64,000 nucleotides of DNA, taken from contig JAHRVQ010000022.1 of assembly GCA_019090615.1 (NCBI GenBank), positions 1 to 64,000 of the forward strand, written 5' to 3'. Below are positions 1 through 6,129 of this stretch, piece by piece. Position numbers and translations under genes: made by a program. Every line of letters begins with the position of its first letter. The stretch's first letter is position 1. This DNA comes from Pseudomonadales bacterium. GTDB taxonomy: Bacteria; Pseudomonadota; Gammaproteobacteria; Pseudomonadales; Azotimanducaceae. The notes under the pieces were generated by a model that did not search any database, was not told where the DNA came from, and saw only the letters and a list, made by a program, of their open reading frames with translations.

Positions 1-148
1 CAGCATGATTGATCAGGCGTTAATCGTCTGGCGGAACGCGCTTATGGTGCTGTAAGCAATGTAGGTTTGTTGGTGTGAGCGATTGCCAGCGGAGTTAAGG
101 AGAAGATATGGAAGAGGGTCCTATTGCGCCCGGTAGCCAGGACATAAT

Positions 149-190
149 GTATACGCCACCTAAAACCCGTCCTTATTTTTCGCTGAGATA
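149..190. repeat. Fragment of the long repeat (copy 0)
   Basis: This 42-bp stretch matches the start of the two longer copies at 2125-2380 and 3416-3602. The similarity also reaches upstream, where 117-148 resembles 3370-3415. Read on the minus strand in the frame that is open in copy 1, it keeps the residues GRVLGGVY but carries a stop codon just before them, so it is a decayed piece. Confidence 0.75.
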
Positions 191-330
191 AATGAAGTTT
201 ATTCAGCAGTTACTAATCATTTGATATCTGGATCTGCCTTGCTATCACTCATTATCAATAATAGTGGATTGATGTCTTTCTGGGCTAAAAGTCGAGAAAA
301 ACCTCGGCCATCCAACAATTACAAAGACTG

Positions 331-357
331 AATACAACAATTTCACAACATCAATTA
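331..357. repeat. 27-bp direct repeat, copy A
   Basis: The 27 bases here recur exactly at 3341-3367, about 3.0 kb downstream in the same orientation. The pair brackets most of the toxin-antitoxin patch. It could be a recombination footprint, a target duplication or part of a larger decayed repeat; the sequence does not decide. Confidence 0.85.
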
Positions 358-464
358 GTTGGTTGCCGAAAAATATGCCGACCAAAAAGCACTGAATTTG
401 AACGCTTATAGGGTCTTAGGGGGATCCAGCATACTGCCCGCGCTATACTCAGGCGCCATACTTA

Positions 465-492
465 TTGACATCGTTGCGCAACACGCTACAAT
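465..492 (+). promoter_or_regulatory. Sigma-70-like promoter and operator of higBA
   Basis: A perfect -35 TTGACA (465-470) is followed after 16 bp by TACAAT (487-492). The spacer holds the perfect palindrome GTTGCGCAAC (473-482), a likely site for the HigA antitoxin. The start codon at 500 lies only 8 nt past the -10 box, so the transcript would be leaderless or nearly so. The boxes are seen; autoregulation is inferred from the family. Confidence 0.6.
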
Positions 493-499
493 TTGGTCG

Positions 500-778
500 G
501 TGATTAAATCATTTAAACATAAGGGATTGGAAAGGTTTTTTGAATCTGGAAGTACCAGGGGCATTCAGTCTCATCACTCTTAGAAGCTTCGAATGCAACT
601 TTTAGCGCTAGATACTGCTCAGGCAATCGACGACATCGACCTTCCTAGCTATAAACTCCTCATTCTTAAAGGGTCCAGAAAGGGAATTTGGTCAATCACA
701 GTAAGCGGGAATTGGCGTATCACCTTTGAGTTTAGAGATGGAAACGCCTATATCGTCAACTACGAGGACTATCACTAA
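500..778 (+). pseudogene. HigB-family mRNA interferase toxin with an internal amber codon
   Basis: Read through, this frame encodes 92 residues, the usual HigB length, with typical opening (IKSFKHKGLERFF), middle (KGSRKGIWSI) and end (NWRITFEF, then NYEDYH). It is cut by one TAG at 581-583, where relatives have a basic residue (the AKRLR stretch), so a single AAG or AAA to TAG change explains it. The two parts stay in the same frame. The start is GTG at 500. HigB toxins of the RelE fold cleave mRNA on the ribosome; without the first 27 residues the toxin is probably dead unless the amber codon is suppressed. The stop codon overlaps the start of higA, the usual toxin-first order. Confidence 0.88.
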
Positions 779-1071
779 TGGCAATGCATAACCCGCCTCA
801 TCCTGGCGAATTTATACAATCTACATACATGGCTCCTTTTAATGTCAGTTGTCGCCATTTAGCTTCAAAACTGGATGTGGCGGCATCAACCTTAAACAGA
901 ATTTTGAAACAGCAAAGTGGAATTAGCCCTGAAATGGCATTGAGATTGTCAAAATCCCTTGGTCGTACACCGGAGAGTTGGTTGTCCATGCAAAATAACT
1001 ATGATCTGTGGCAGGCAAAAAAGCGGATTAAACTTAGCAAGGTAACCAGGTTAAAACCCGATGTAGCATAA
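778..1071 (+). CDS. higA: HigA-family antitoxin
   Basis: The 97-residue product opens with the HigA signature HPGEF and carries an XRE-type helix-turn-helix at about residues 28-55 (LASKLDVAASTLNRIL), followed by the family's SLGRTPESWL and a basic tail. HigA antitoxins bind HigB and repress their own promoter. The ATG overlaps the stop codon of the disrupted toxin, so translation is probably coupled, and the amber codon upstream could lower its expression. The antitoxin looks intact although its partner is broken. It may persist as a solo repressor, or protect against HigB copies elsewhere; that is inference. Confidence 0.9.
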   Translation: MAMHNPPHPGEFIQSTYMAPFNVSCRHLASKLDVAASTLNRILKQQSGISPEMALRLSKSLGRTPESWLSMQNNYDLWQAKKRIKLSKVTRLKPDVA

Positions 1072-1505
1072 TCGGGTCGCCGTAAGTCCCTAACTTCCAG
1101 CCCTACACACGCTGTGTGCCTGGGCGGTCCTGCGTTTTCCAAAAACGTTTAGTAAGCTGGCCGATTATCTCCTTCTTACACTAATGCCGGCTTCTAATTT
1201 TGCGCCAATCCGGCTCCCTTTGCCTGATCTTTGATGGTATCAACTAAACCTAATCCCCTTTGCCAATGGCTGGATTTTGGCAGATAGAGTTGAAACGATA
1301 AATCATCAAGCGGTACGCTGCATTATAGTTGTAGGCAGTTTTGATTTTTGTGCTGTTGCCGTCCAATGAACCGGCGTAATAAGGTCATGAAAAATCGCCC
1401 ACAAATAAGCCGAGGGCTGGGCGCTTTACGCTCCCCTTTTGTGGCGGCATTAACTGCCCAAAATATCAACTTGCGGTACAGAGAGTGATAGAATAGTATC
1501 ACATT
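1072..1505. other. Spacer without a recognisable gene
   Basis: This 434-bp spacer separates the higBA remnant from the next toxin-antitoxin pair. I see no open frame with coding character, no inverted terminal repeats and no convincing integron attC pattern. Its last 35 bp hold the promoter of the next module. Confidence 0.5.
1471..1502 (+). promoter_or_regulatory. Promoter and palindromic operator of the phd/parE module
   Basis: TTGCGG (1471-1476) and TAGTAT (1494-1499) are spaced by 17 bp. A perfect inverted repeat GTGATA-N6-TATCAC (1485-1502) covers the -10 box, where a Phd-type antitoxin would repress. The ATG at 1506 is 6 nt past the -10 box and has no Shine-Dalgarno sequence, so the transcript is likely leaderless. 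Confidence 0.55.
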
Positions 1506-1763
1506 ATGAAAATTGAACTCGTAACTACCTTAAAGCGGCAAGCTACTAAAATCCTTGCTGATCTACATGAGTCAAAAGAGCCGGTGCTCATTACTGAGCA
1601 TGGAAAACCCTCAGCCTACCTGGTTGATGTTGATGATTTTGAAATGATGCAAGCTCGGATGCGTGTTTTAGATGGGCTTGCTCGAGGCGAAACTGCGTTG
1701 CAAGAAAATCGTACGTTTAGTCATTCTAGCGCTAAGGAAAAAATGCATAAATGGCTCAAATAA
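1506..1763 (+). CDS. Phd/YefM-family antitoxin
   Basis: The 85-residue protein has the Phd/YefM N-terminal DNA-binding fold, seen in the stretch EPVLITEHGKPSAYLVDVDD at about residues 26-45, and a charged C-terminal tail that would wrap around the toxin. Such antitoxins neutralise their partner and repress the operon. The next gene starts 13 nt before this one ends, so the two are translationally coupled. There is no ribosome binding site before the ATG, which fits leaderless expression from the promoter immediately upstream. Residues 20-45 resemble those of the second Phd/YefM-type protein at 2520-2762, but the two are not close copies. Confidence 0.88.
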   Translation: MKIELVTTLKRQATKILADLHESKEPVLITEHGKPSAYLVDVDDFEMMQARMRVLDGLARGETALQENRTFSHSSAKEKMHKWLK

Positions 1764-2059
1764 TCTGGACTGAGCCTGCCTTAATTGAACTAGATGAAAT
1801 AGCAGAATATATCGCGGTTGATAATCCTGTAGCTGCTCAAAAATTGGTTCGCAAGGTGTTTTTGAGAGTGGAAAAACTTAAAGAGTTTCCGAAGTCTGGC
1901 AGAAAACCGCCAGAACTGCCAAATCGGTCACGTTACCGTGAAGTAATTGTCGGACCCTGCAGGGTTTTTTATCGAGAAGAGAAGTCGAAGATACTCATTA
2001 TTTACTTATTGCGTAGCGAGCGGGTCTTACGCAAATATATACTTGAGGATCGCGGATAG
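1751..2059 (+). CDS. ParE/RelE-superfamily toxin
   Basis: The 102-residue product has the ParE pattern: an N-terminal helix (WTEPALIELDEIAEYIAVDNPVAA split over residues 6-29), a central P-SGR-PPEL loop, and the late core REVIVGPCRVFYR followed by ILIIYLLRSER. ParE proteins poison DNA gyrase, while their RelE cousins cut mRNA. ParE is favoured because of the helix-rich N-terminus and the Phd partner, but sequence alone does not settle the target. The gene overlaps its antitoxin by 13 nt. The frame is intact, so this is probably a live module. Confidence 0.85.
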   Translation: MAQIIWTEPALIELDEIAEYIAVDNPVAAQKLVRKVFLRVEKLKEFPKSGRKPPELPNRSRYREVIVGPCRVFYREEKSKILIIYLLRSERVLRKYILEDRG

Positions 2060-2067
2060 TTCTGCAG

Positions 2068-2388
2068 TTAACCATCGAATGACCTCGGAATTGCATTGTT
2101 GTTGTTAGGTCTCCCAAGCCAGGTGTATACGCCACCTAAAACCCGCCCGTATTTGCCGCTGCGATACGTGATGTACTGTGCCAGACCTATGGCGAGATAT
2201 TGCTGATCTGCATCGGCATGAGGCCGCGCCGAATGCTGTTCAGATTGATGAATCAGGCGGCCCAGCATTTGATGATCAGGTTGAGTTCTGACCTGGGTTA
2301 GATAACCTGACCAGCATAATAGTCTACAGCCCGCATTAAACTCGGCGGCCAATAACCGCGGTTTTGGGGTGGCGTTAACAACCGGCAA
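2068..2388 (-). CDS. Hypothetical protein inside the long repeat
   Basis: This 106-codon frame, starting at TTG (2386-2388) without a clear ribosome binding site, spans the repeat copy at 2125-2380. I do not recognise the family. It is rich in aromatic and basic residues (AQYITYRSGKYGRVLGG). The truncated copies at 3416-3602 and 149-190 hold the same residues but carry stop codons, and the longer of them has lost exactly 23 codons. Residue conservation between copies suggests it once was coding, perhaps as a piece of a mobile element. It may not be translated now. Confidence 0.35.
   Translation of the reverse strand: MPVVNATPKPRLLAAEFNAGCRLLCWSGYLTQVRTQPDHQMLGRLIHQSEQHSARPHADADQQYLAIGLAQYITYRSGKYGRVLGGVYTWLGRPNNNNAIPRSFDG
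2125..2380. repeat. Long repeat, copy 1 (256 bp)
   Basis: This is the longest of three copies of the same element. It is near-identical to 3416-3602 except for a 69-bp segment present only here, between GCGAGATATTG and ATGATCAGG. It sits between the phd/parE and yefM/yoeB modules, in the same orientation as the other copies, and ends in GGCGTTAACA. I found no terminal inverted repeats or target duplications. Confidence 0.85.
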
Positions 2389-2469
2389 TTTTACAAAAAA
2401 TTGATGCTAAAACAGAATGGCAGGATGACTTGCAACCGACTTATTTAGAATTACAGTCTCTAATGAATG

Positions 2470-2498
2470 TTGACCTGGCGTACGTTTAAGCGTACGGT
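2470..2498 (+). promoter_or_regulatory. Promoter and paired GTAC operators of yefM/yoeB
   Basis: TTGACC (2470-2475) and TACGGT (2493-2498) are 17 bp apart. Two CGTACG palindromes (2479-2484 and 2491-2496) with a 12-bp centre spacing overlap the promoter. E. coli YefM binds paired TGTACA palindromes at similar spacing, so these are plausible operators. Below them lies a strong ribosome binding site (GGAGG at 2507-2511). Confidence 0.5.
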
Positions 2499-2519
2499 TG
2501 TCTTTTGGAGGTCACTACT

Positions 2520-2762
2520 ATGTCCACGGTAAATGCCACGGAAGCCCGCTCAAAGCTTTATAGTCTCATTGATGAGACCACTGAAACTCATGAACCAATC
2601 CTGATTACAGGAAAGCGAGGCAATGCAGTACTTTTAGCCGAAGAAGACTGGCGAGCAGTGACTGAAAGTTTGTTCCTTGTATCAATCCCTGGGATGCGAG
2701 AATCTATTCAGGAAGGCCTGAATACGACGACACAAGACTGTGATGAAGATTTAGATTGGTAA
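2520..2762 (+). CDS. yefM: YefM-family antitoxin
   Basis: The 80-residue protein begins STVNATEARSKLYSLID, the YefM hallmark, then has EPILITGKRGNAVLLAEEDW and an acidic tail (DEDLDW). It neutralises a YoeB-type toxin and represses the operon. An upstream TTG at 2505 would add five residues, but the ATG at 2520 lies 8 nt after GGAGG and is preferred. Its stop codon overlaps the toxin start by one base. Confidence 0.93.
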   Translation: MSTVNATEARSKLYSLIDETTETHEPILITGKRGNAVLLAEEDWRAVTESLFLVSIPGMRESIQEGLNTTTQDCDEDLDW

Positions 2763-3022
2763 TGTGGAAGCTTTATTATACCAGGCAATCTAAAAAGGAT
2801 GCTCAAAAATTAGCGTCAACAGGTCTGAAGCAGAAAGCACAAAGCCTGCTAAAGGTCCTTGAAAATAATCCTTTCCAAAGTCCGCCACCTTACGAAAAAT
2901 TAGTTGGCGACCTTAGTGGTGCATATTCTCGCAGAATCAACATTCAACACAGACTTGTATATCAAGTTATGGAAGCAGAACGAGAAGTAAAGGTTCTTCG
3001 ATTATGGACGCATTATGACTAA
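2762..3022 (+). CDS. yoeB: YoeB/Txe-family mRNA interferase toxin
   Basis: The 86-residue product has the YoeB signature LSGAYSRRINIQHRLVYQV at about residues 50-68 and ends with the expected short aromatic C-terminus (LWTHYD; YoeB ends in RYHY-like residues). YoeB cleaves mRNA in the ribosomal A site. The invariant residues (SRRI, HRLVY) are present, so it looks functional. ATG at 2762 overlaps the antitoxin stop and is preferred over the TTG two codons upstream. Confidence 0.92.
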   Translation: MWKLYYTRQSKKDAQKLASTGLKQKAQSLLKVLENNPFQSPPPYEKLVGDLSGAYSRRINIQHRLVYQVMEAEREVKVLRLWTHYD

Positions 3023-3340
3023 CTGCAACCTGATCCCATGCACCCTCTGTTTGGGATAAGATAGAATTCATCCCTATGAGTAACAAGAAATAAGTTTTGG
3101 CGTCGGAGTAGAAAGGCACTTACTTGAGTTTCTTTGGGTTCTCATTACTCCTTATATTCTCCCGTGCTTCTGCACTTCCTCAATTCTACCTGGTCTGTTA
3201 CCAGCCCGTTGCAGCGCCATAATTGAGCGTAAATATCAAAGATTAAGGGCGCGCTATAATTCCTGGGAGCCGATAAGTAGCTGATTTAGCGACCTACCTT
3301 GACTGCCTATCAAAAAAGCTGAGACTACCTCACAAATTCC
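3023..3340. other. Spacer without a recognisable gene
   Basis: This is 318 bp of AT-rich spacer after yoeB. I see no coding frame of note, no RNA gene and no strong terminator. It leads into the second 27-bp repeat. Confidence 0.5.
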
Positions 3341-3367
3341 AATACAACAATTTCACAACATCAATTA
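3341..3367. repeat. 27-bp direct repeat, copy B
   Basis: This is identical over 27 bp to 331-357. Here it lies immediately before the upstream extension (from about 3370) of long repeat copy 2, whereas the other copy lies about 140 bp after its repeat fragment. Confidence 0.85.
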
Positions 3368-3415
3368 ACATCCTATTGTGTGTGATAGCCAGGTTTAGTG
3401 AATGCGCCACTTAAT

Positions 3416-3602
3416 GTATACGCTACCTAAAACCCGTTCATATTTGCCGCTGCGTTATGTGATGTACTGTGCGAGACCTATGGCGAGATATTGATGATCA
3501 GGTTGAGTTCTGACCTGGATTAGATAACCTAGCTTGTATAATAGTCTACAGCCCGCATTAAACTCAGCGGCAAATAACCGCGGTTTTGGGGTGGCGTTAA
3601 CA
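3416..3602. repeat. Long repeat, copy 2 (187 bp, internally deleted)
   Basis: This copy matches 2125-2380 but lacks 69 bp, exactly 23 codons of the minus-strand frame. Read in that frame it also has TAA where copy 1 has TAT. It is therefore a decayed derivative. Its end is followed within 30 bp by the 14-bp tandem repeat. Confidence 0.85.
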
Positions 3603-3629
3603 CTATCTAATGGCGAAATTTGGCGCCTT

Positions 3630-3685
3630 GCTATCTATAGAAAGTTATCTATAGCAAGTTATCTATAGAAAGTTATCTATAGCAA
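3630..3685. repeat. 14-bp tandem repeat, four units
   Basis: Four consecutive units of the form GYTATCTATAGMAA fill 3630-3643, 3644-3657, 3658-3671 and 3672-3685, with alternating AAA and CAA ends. The flanks form an inverted repeat (GCCTTGCTAT and ATAGCAAGGC), so the array could fold into a long hairpin. Its last units overlap the toxin remnant that follows; 14 is not a multiple of three, so expansion would break that frame. Confidence 0.9.
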
Positions 3686-3752
3686 GGCGGTGAAAGAAAA
3701 TACCCCTGCTTATATTCTTAAAGCCATGCGTGAGGCACTCGAACATGACTAA
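3675..3752 (+). pseudogene. C-terminal remnant of a RelE/HigB-like toxin
   Basis: A frame ending at the TAA at 3750-3752 reads IYSKAVKENTPAYILKAMR and ends REALEHD. That pattern resembles the last strand and C-terminal helix of RelE/HigB2-type toxins (an IYSK-type strand then an amphipathic helix). Everything upstream is replaced by the tandem repeat. The stop overlaps the antitoxin-like ATG at 3745, matching the toxin-first order of such modules. The identification rests on about 25 residues. Confidence 0.5.
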
Positions 3753-3870
3753 ATCCATAAAAGAAATGAAGGCAGGTAATGTTACGAGGGCGACGAAAAT
3801 TGTGCCCAATGAGGTGGCATCTGCACGATTGAAAATAGGCCTGTCTCAAGCCCAGTTTGCAGCAGCGTTG
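3745..3870 (+). pseudogene. N-terminal remnant of an XRE-type antitoxin
   Basis: From ATG 3745 the first 42 codons match the opening of HigA2/NadS-type antitoxins: an MTKSIKEMKAG start, a VPNEVASARLK linker and the first half of a helix-turn-helix (GLSQAQFAAAL). After about 3870 the similarity ends abruptly in the middle of the DNA-binding domain. The frame then continues, without a stop, into the YVTN-protein gene downstream. This marks a recombination boundary between the accessory patch and older chromosome. Confidence 0.72.
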
Positions 3871-3948
3871 CAATTATTCTGCCTGCACTATACAAGAACG
3901 GGCGCTGGCTCGAACCAGTTTGACAGCAAAAACATAGATGGCAAAGCG

Positions 3949-4989
3949 ATGAAAATACTACGACATACCTTGTGGACAATGCTTTTACCGCTAATGCTGG
4001 CGCTAAGCATCAATGCCGAAAGCGGGCAGTTCCTGTGGCAGACAAATTCTGCAGGCAACGATATCCACATATATAATATCGAAAATTTCGAATTGCAAAA
4101 CCGTTTGGTTGTGGGTCCAGAGCCGCATGGTATTGCTGCGCCAGATGACGGGCGGGTTATCTATGTTTCTATAGAGGCAAATGGCCAGGACCATGGCGAG
4201 CTCTTGTGGATTAATCCACAGTCACTGAAAATCCAACATCGACTCAAGGTAGGGCCAGAGCCACACGCGATCGCAACGACGCCTGATGGGCGATGGATTT
4301 ACGTGCCCTGTCGGGATGGGAATTATTGGGTTGTTGACGCCGAAGCAAGAACAATTGTTACCAAAATCCATACCGGCGGCCGGCCGCATAACACCCAGGC
4401 ATCACGGGATGGGCGTTATATGTTTTTGTCCCCGATGGGTGAGCCAAACGGCGTAACGGTGGTGGATATTAATGCCCAACATAAGGTGGTCGGTTTTATC
4501 CCTTTTTCTGATTCGGTTCGGCCACCTGCGCTTTCTGCTGACGGCCGATTTTTGTTTCAACAGGTGGATGGGCTTAATGGCTTTGAAGTTGCCGATGTAC
4601 AGCAGCGCAAACTTATTGCGGCTGTAGAACACTCCACTAACCTGGGCTGGTTTAAGCCTGTGAATAGTCTTGGTTATATTACACTAAGTGGGTTTAAACG
4701 GTGTCACGGGCTGGCGTTAAGGCCTGACCAAAAAGAGATTTGGTCTAGCTGTGCCGAACATCTGGCCGTTCATAATGTGAATGATCGTTCATATCCAGAG
4801 ACCCATCTTATGACGCTTGAAGGCATGGGTTACTGGCTTACCTTTTCCCTTGATAGCCAGTACGCCTTTGTGGCTTTATCCAGTCAGAATAAAGTGGCTG
4901 TAATTGATGCCACTAAAAAACAGTTAGTACGATATTTGGCGGCCGGAGATGCGCCGAAGCGAAACATTGTCGTCGAGCTTGGAAAATAA
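3949..4989 (+). CDS. Secreted YVTN-type beta-propeller protein
   Basis: From ATG 3949 the protein has 346 residues: a signal peptide (MKILRHTLWTMLLPLMLALS, cleavage after about residue 24) and then repeated propeller blades with GPEPHGIA, GPEPHAIATTPDG, GGRPHNTQASRDG and ADGRFLF motifs. These match YVTN/cytochrome-D1-type seven-bladed propellers, often periplasmic scaffolds or redox-associated proteins. No catalytic residues are identifiable. An in-frame start at 3730 or 3745 would add a truncated antitoxin domain before the signal peptide, which makes no sense for export, so 3949 is chosen. Four cysteines may form disulfides. It may share transcription with the enzyme gene downstream. Confidence 0.82.
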   Translation: MKILRHTLWTMLLPLMLALSINAESGQFLWQTNSAGNDIHIYNIENFELQNRLVVGPEPHGIAAPDDGRVIYVSIEANGQDHGELLWINPQSLKIQHRLKVGPEPHAIATTPDGRWIYVPCRDGNYWVVDAEARTIVTKIHTGGRPHNTQASRDGRYMFLSPMGEPNGVTVVDINAQHKVVGFIPFSDSVRPPALSADGRFLFQQVDGLNGFEVADVQQRKLIAAVEHSTNLGWFKPVNSLGYITLSGFKRCHGLALRPDQKEIWSSCAEHLAVHNVNDRSYPETHLMTLEGMGYWLTFSLDSQYAFVALSSQNKVAVIDATKKQLVRYLAAGDAPKRNIVVELGK

Positions 4990-5161
4990 AACTGCCCAAC
5001 ATTAAATATTTCGCCGTTTCGGAATGTTACCGACAGCAAAATATGGTTGGCGATCCATGCCCGAATGCCGACCCGGTAATTTGTCAACGGTTTGCATTGA
5101 TTGGTCCAACTGGTACTATTTTATCGAATTAACCAAACCAGCAATCATCAGGAGTTCCACC

Positions 5162-6067
5162 ATGGCTAAGCTTGATACCTCTCCAGTTTTGCTTGAATGC
5201 GCCATTAATGGCGAAACACGCCCTGAGCGTAACCCTAACGTACCGCGTGAGCCTGAAGCAATCACCGCCGATGTTTTTCGTTGTCTTGATGCGGGTGCCA
5301 CGGTTATCCATGCCCATAATGGCAATATCCGGCAAACCGGCGAGGCAGCGGCAGAGCGATATTTGGCGGCCTGGCGGCCAATACTCGAACAGCGTCCGGA
5401 TACGCTTTGGTATCCCACCCTGGGTATGGGCGCCAATATGGCAGAAAGCATCTCCCATATTGATTATCTGGCAGCAGAAATTGATTTGAAACTGGGTTTA
5501 TGTGATCCAGGTTCAACCAATATCGGTGCACCAGATGCTGACGGTTTGCCGGTGGGTAATGTTTATGTCAATACTTACGAGGATGTTAAGGTTTGTTTTG
5601 CCCAGGCCGAGCGACATCATATAGGGCCTTCTCTGGCGATCTATGAGCCGGGCTGGATGCGTACCGTACTAGCCTTTCATAAAGCGGGTCGTTTACCTGC
5701 CGGGGCGATGGTGAAATTTTATTTTGGCGGTGATTATGGTTTGTTTGCCAGCAAGCCTGGGGTGAGTTTTGGTCTGGCGCCGACAGTTAATTCATTGCTT
5801 GCTTATCTAGACTTAATCGAAGGTACCGATTTGCCCTGGTCGGTTTCTGTTTGGGGAGGAGATCTGTTTGATACGCCTATAGCGCGTCGCGCACTAGAGC
5901 TAGGCGGGCATTTACACGTTGGGCTTGAAGAACATTTTCATCCGGAATATAAGCCGACTAACGAACAACTTTTGAATCAGGCCAGCGCGCTGTGTGCAGA
6001 AGTTGGCCGGCCGGTAGCCAACACTGCAGAAGCGGGGCAGATACTGAAGCTGCCGAAACTAACCTGA
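5162..6067 (+). CDS. BKACE-family enzyme (3-keto-5-aminohexanoate cleavage-like)
   Basis: The 301-residue protein belongs to the beta-keto acid cleavage enzymes, formerly DUF849: TIM-barrel enzymes that use a metal and acetyl-CoA to split beta-keto acids into acetoacetate and a CoA ester. Supporting motifs are the early NVPREPEAI stretch, the metal-binding strand VIHAHNG at about residue 43, and the late GGHLHVGLEEHF. The start at 5162 follows AGGAG at a good distance; upstream in-frame codons lack family similarity. The substrate cannot be read from sequence. It lies 172 bp after the propeller gene and converges with the flavin oxygenase gene. Confidence 0.85.
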   Translation: MAKLDTSPVLLECAINGETRPERNPNVPREPEAITADVFRCLDAGATVIHAHNGNIRQTGEAAAERYLAAWRPILEQRPDTLWYPTLGMGANMAESISHIDYLAAEIDLKLGLCDPGSTNIGAPDADGLPVGNVYVNTYEDVKVCFAQAERHHIGPSLAIYEPGWMRTVLAFHKAGRLPAGAMVKFYFGGDYGLFASKPGVSFGLAPTVNSLLAYLDLIEGTDLPWSVSVWGGDLFDTPIARRALELGGHLHVGLEEHFHPEYKPTNEQLLNQASALCAEVGRPVANTAEAGQILKLPKLT

Positions 6068-6129
6068 GGGTGACTTTTCCCCGGCCTATGGCAGCCGCAT
6101 TAGTGATAATGAACCAAGCTGTTTTTTAG

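Larger units (their letters stand above)
1..464. other. Gene-poor accessory DNA with remnants
   Basis: No complete gene is recognised here. A reading frame without a start, ending at the TGA at 76-78, could be the tail of a lost gene. A 27-codon frame from the ATG at 108, behind a good Shine-Dalgarno sequence (AAGGAGA), runs into the repeat fragment at 149-190 and stops at 189-191. It matches nothing I know. The stretch ends at the promoter of the higBA remnant. Confidence 0.5.

Noticed and set aside
3730-3948. Long N-terminal form of the YVTN protein
   Set aside because: It would put a truncated helix-turn-helix in front of a signal peptide; the ATG at 3949 starts a normal exported protein.
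1-3950. Chromosomal integron cassette array
   Set aside because: Multiple toxin-antitoxin modules between repeats fit the idea, but I could not find paired attC core sites in the spacers, and no integrase gene is in the window.
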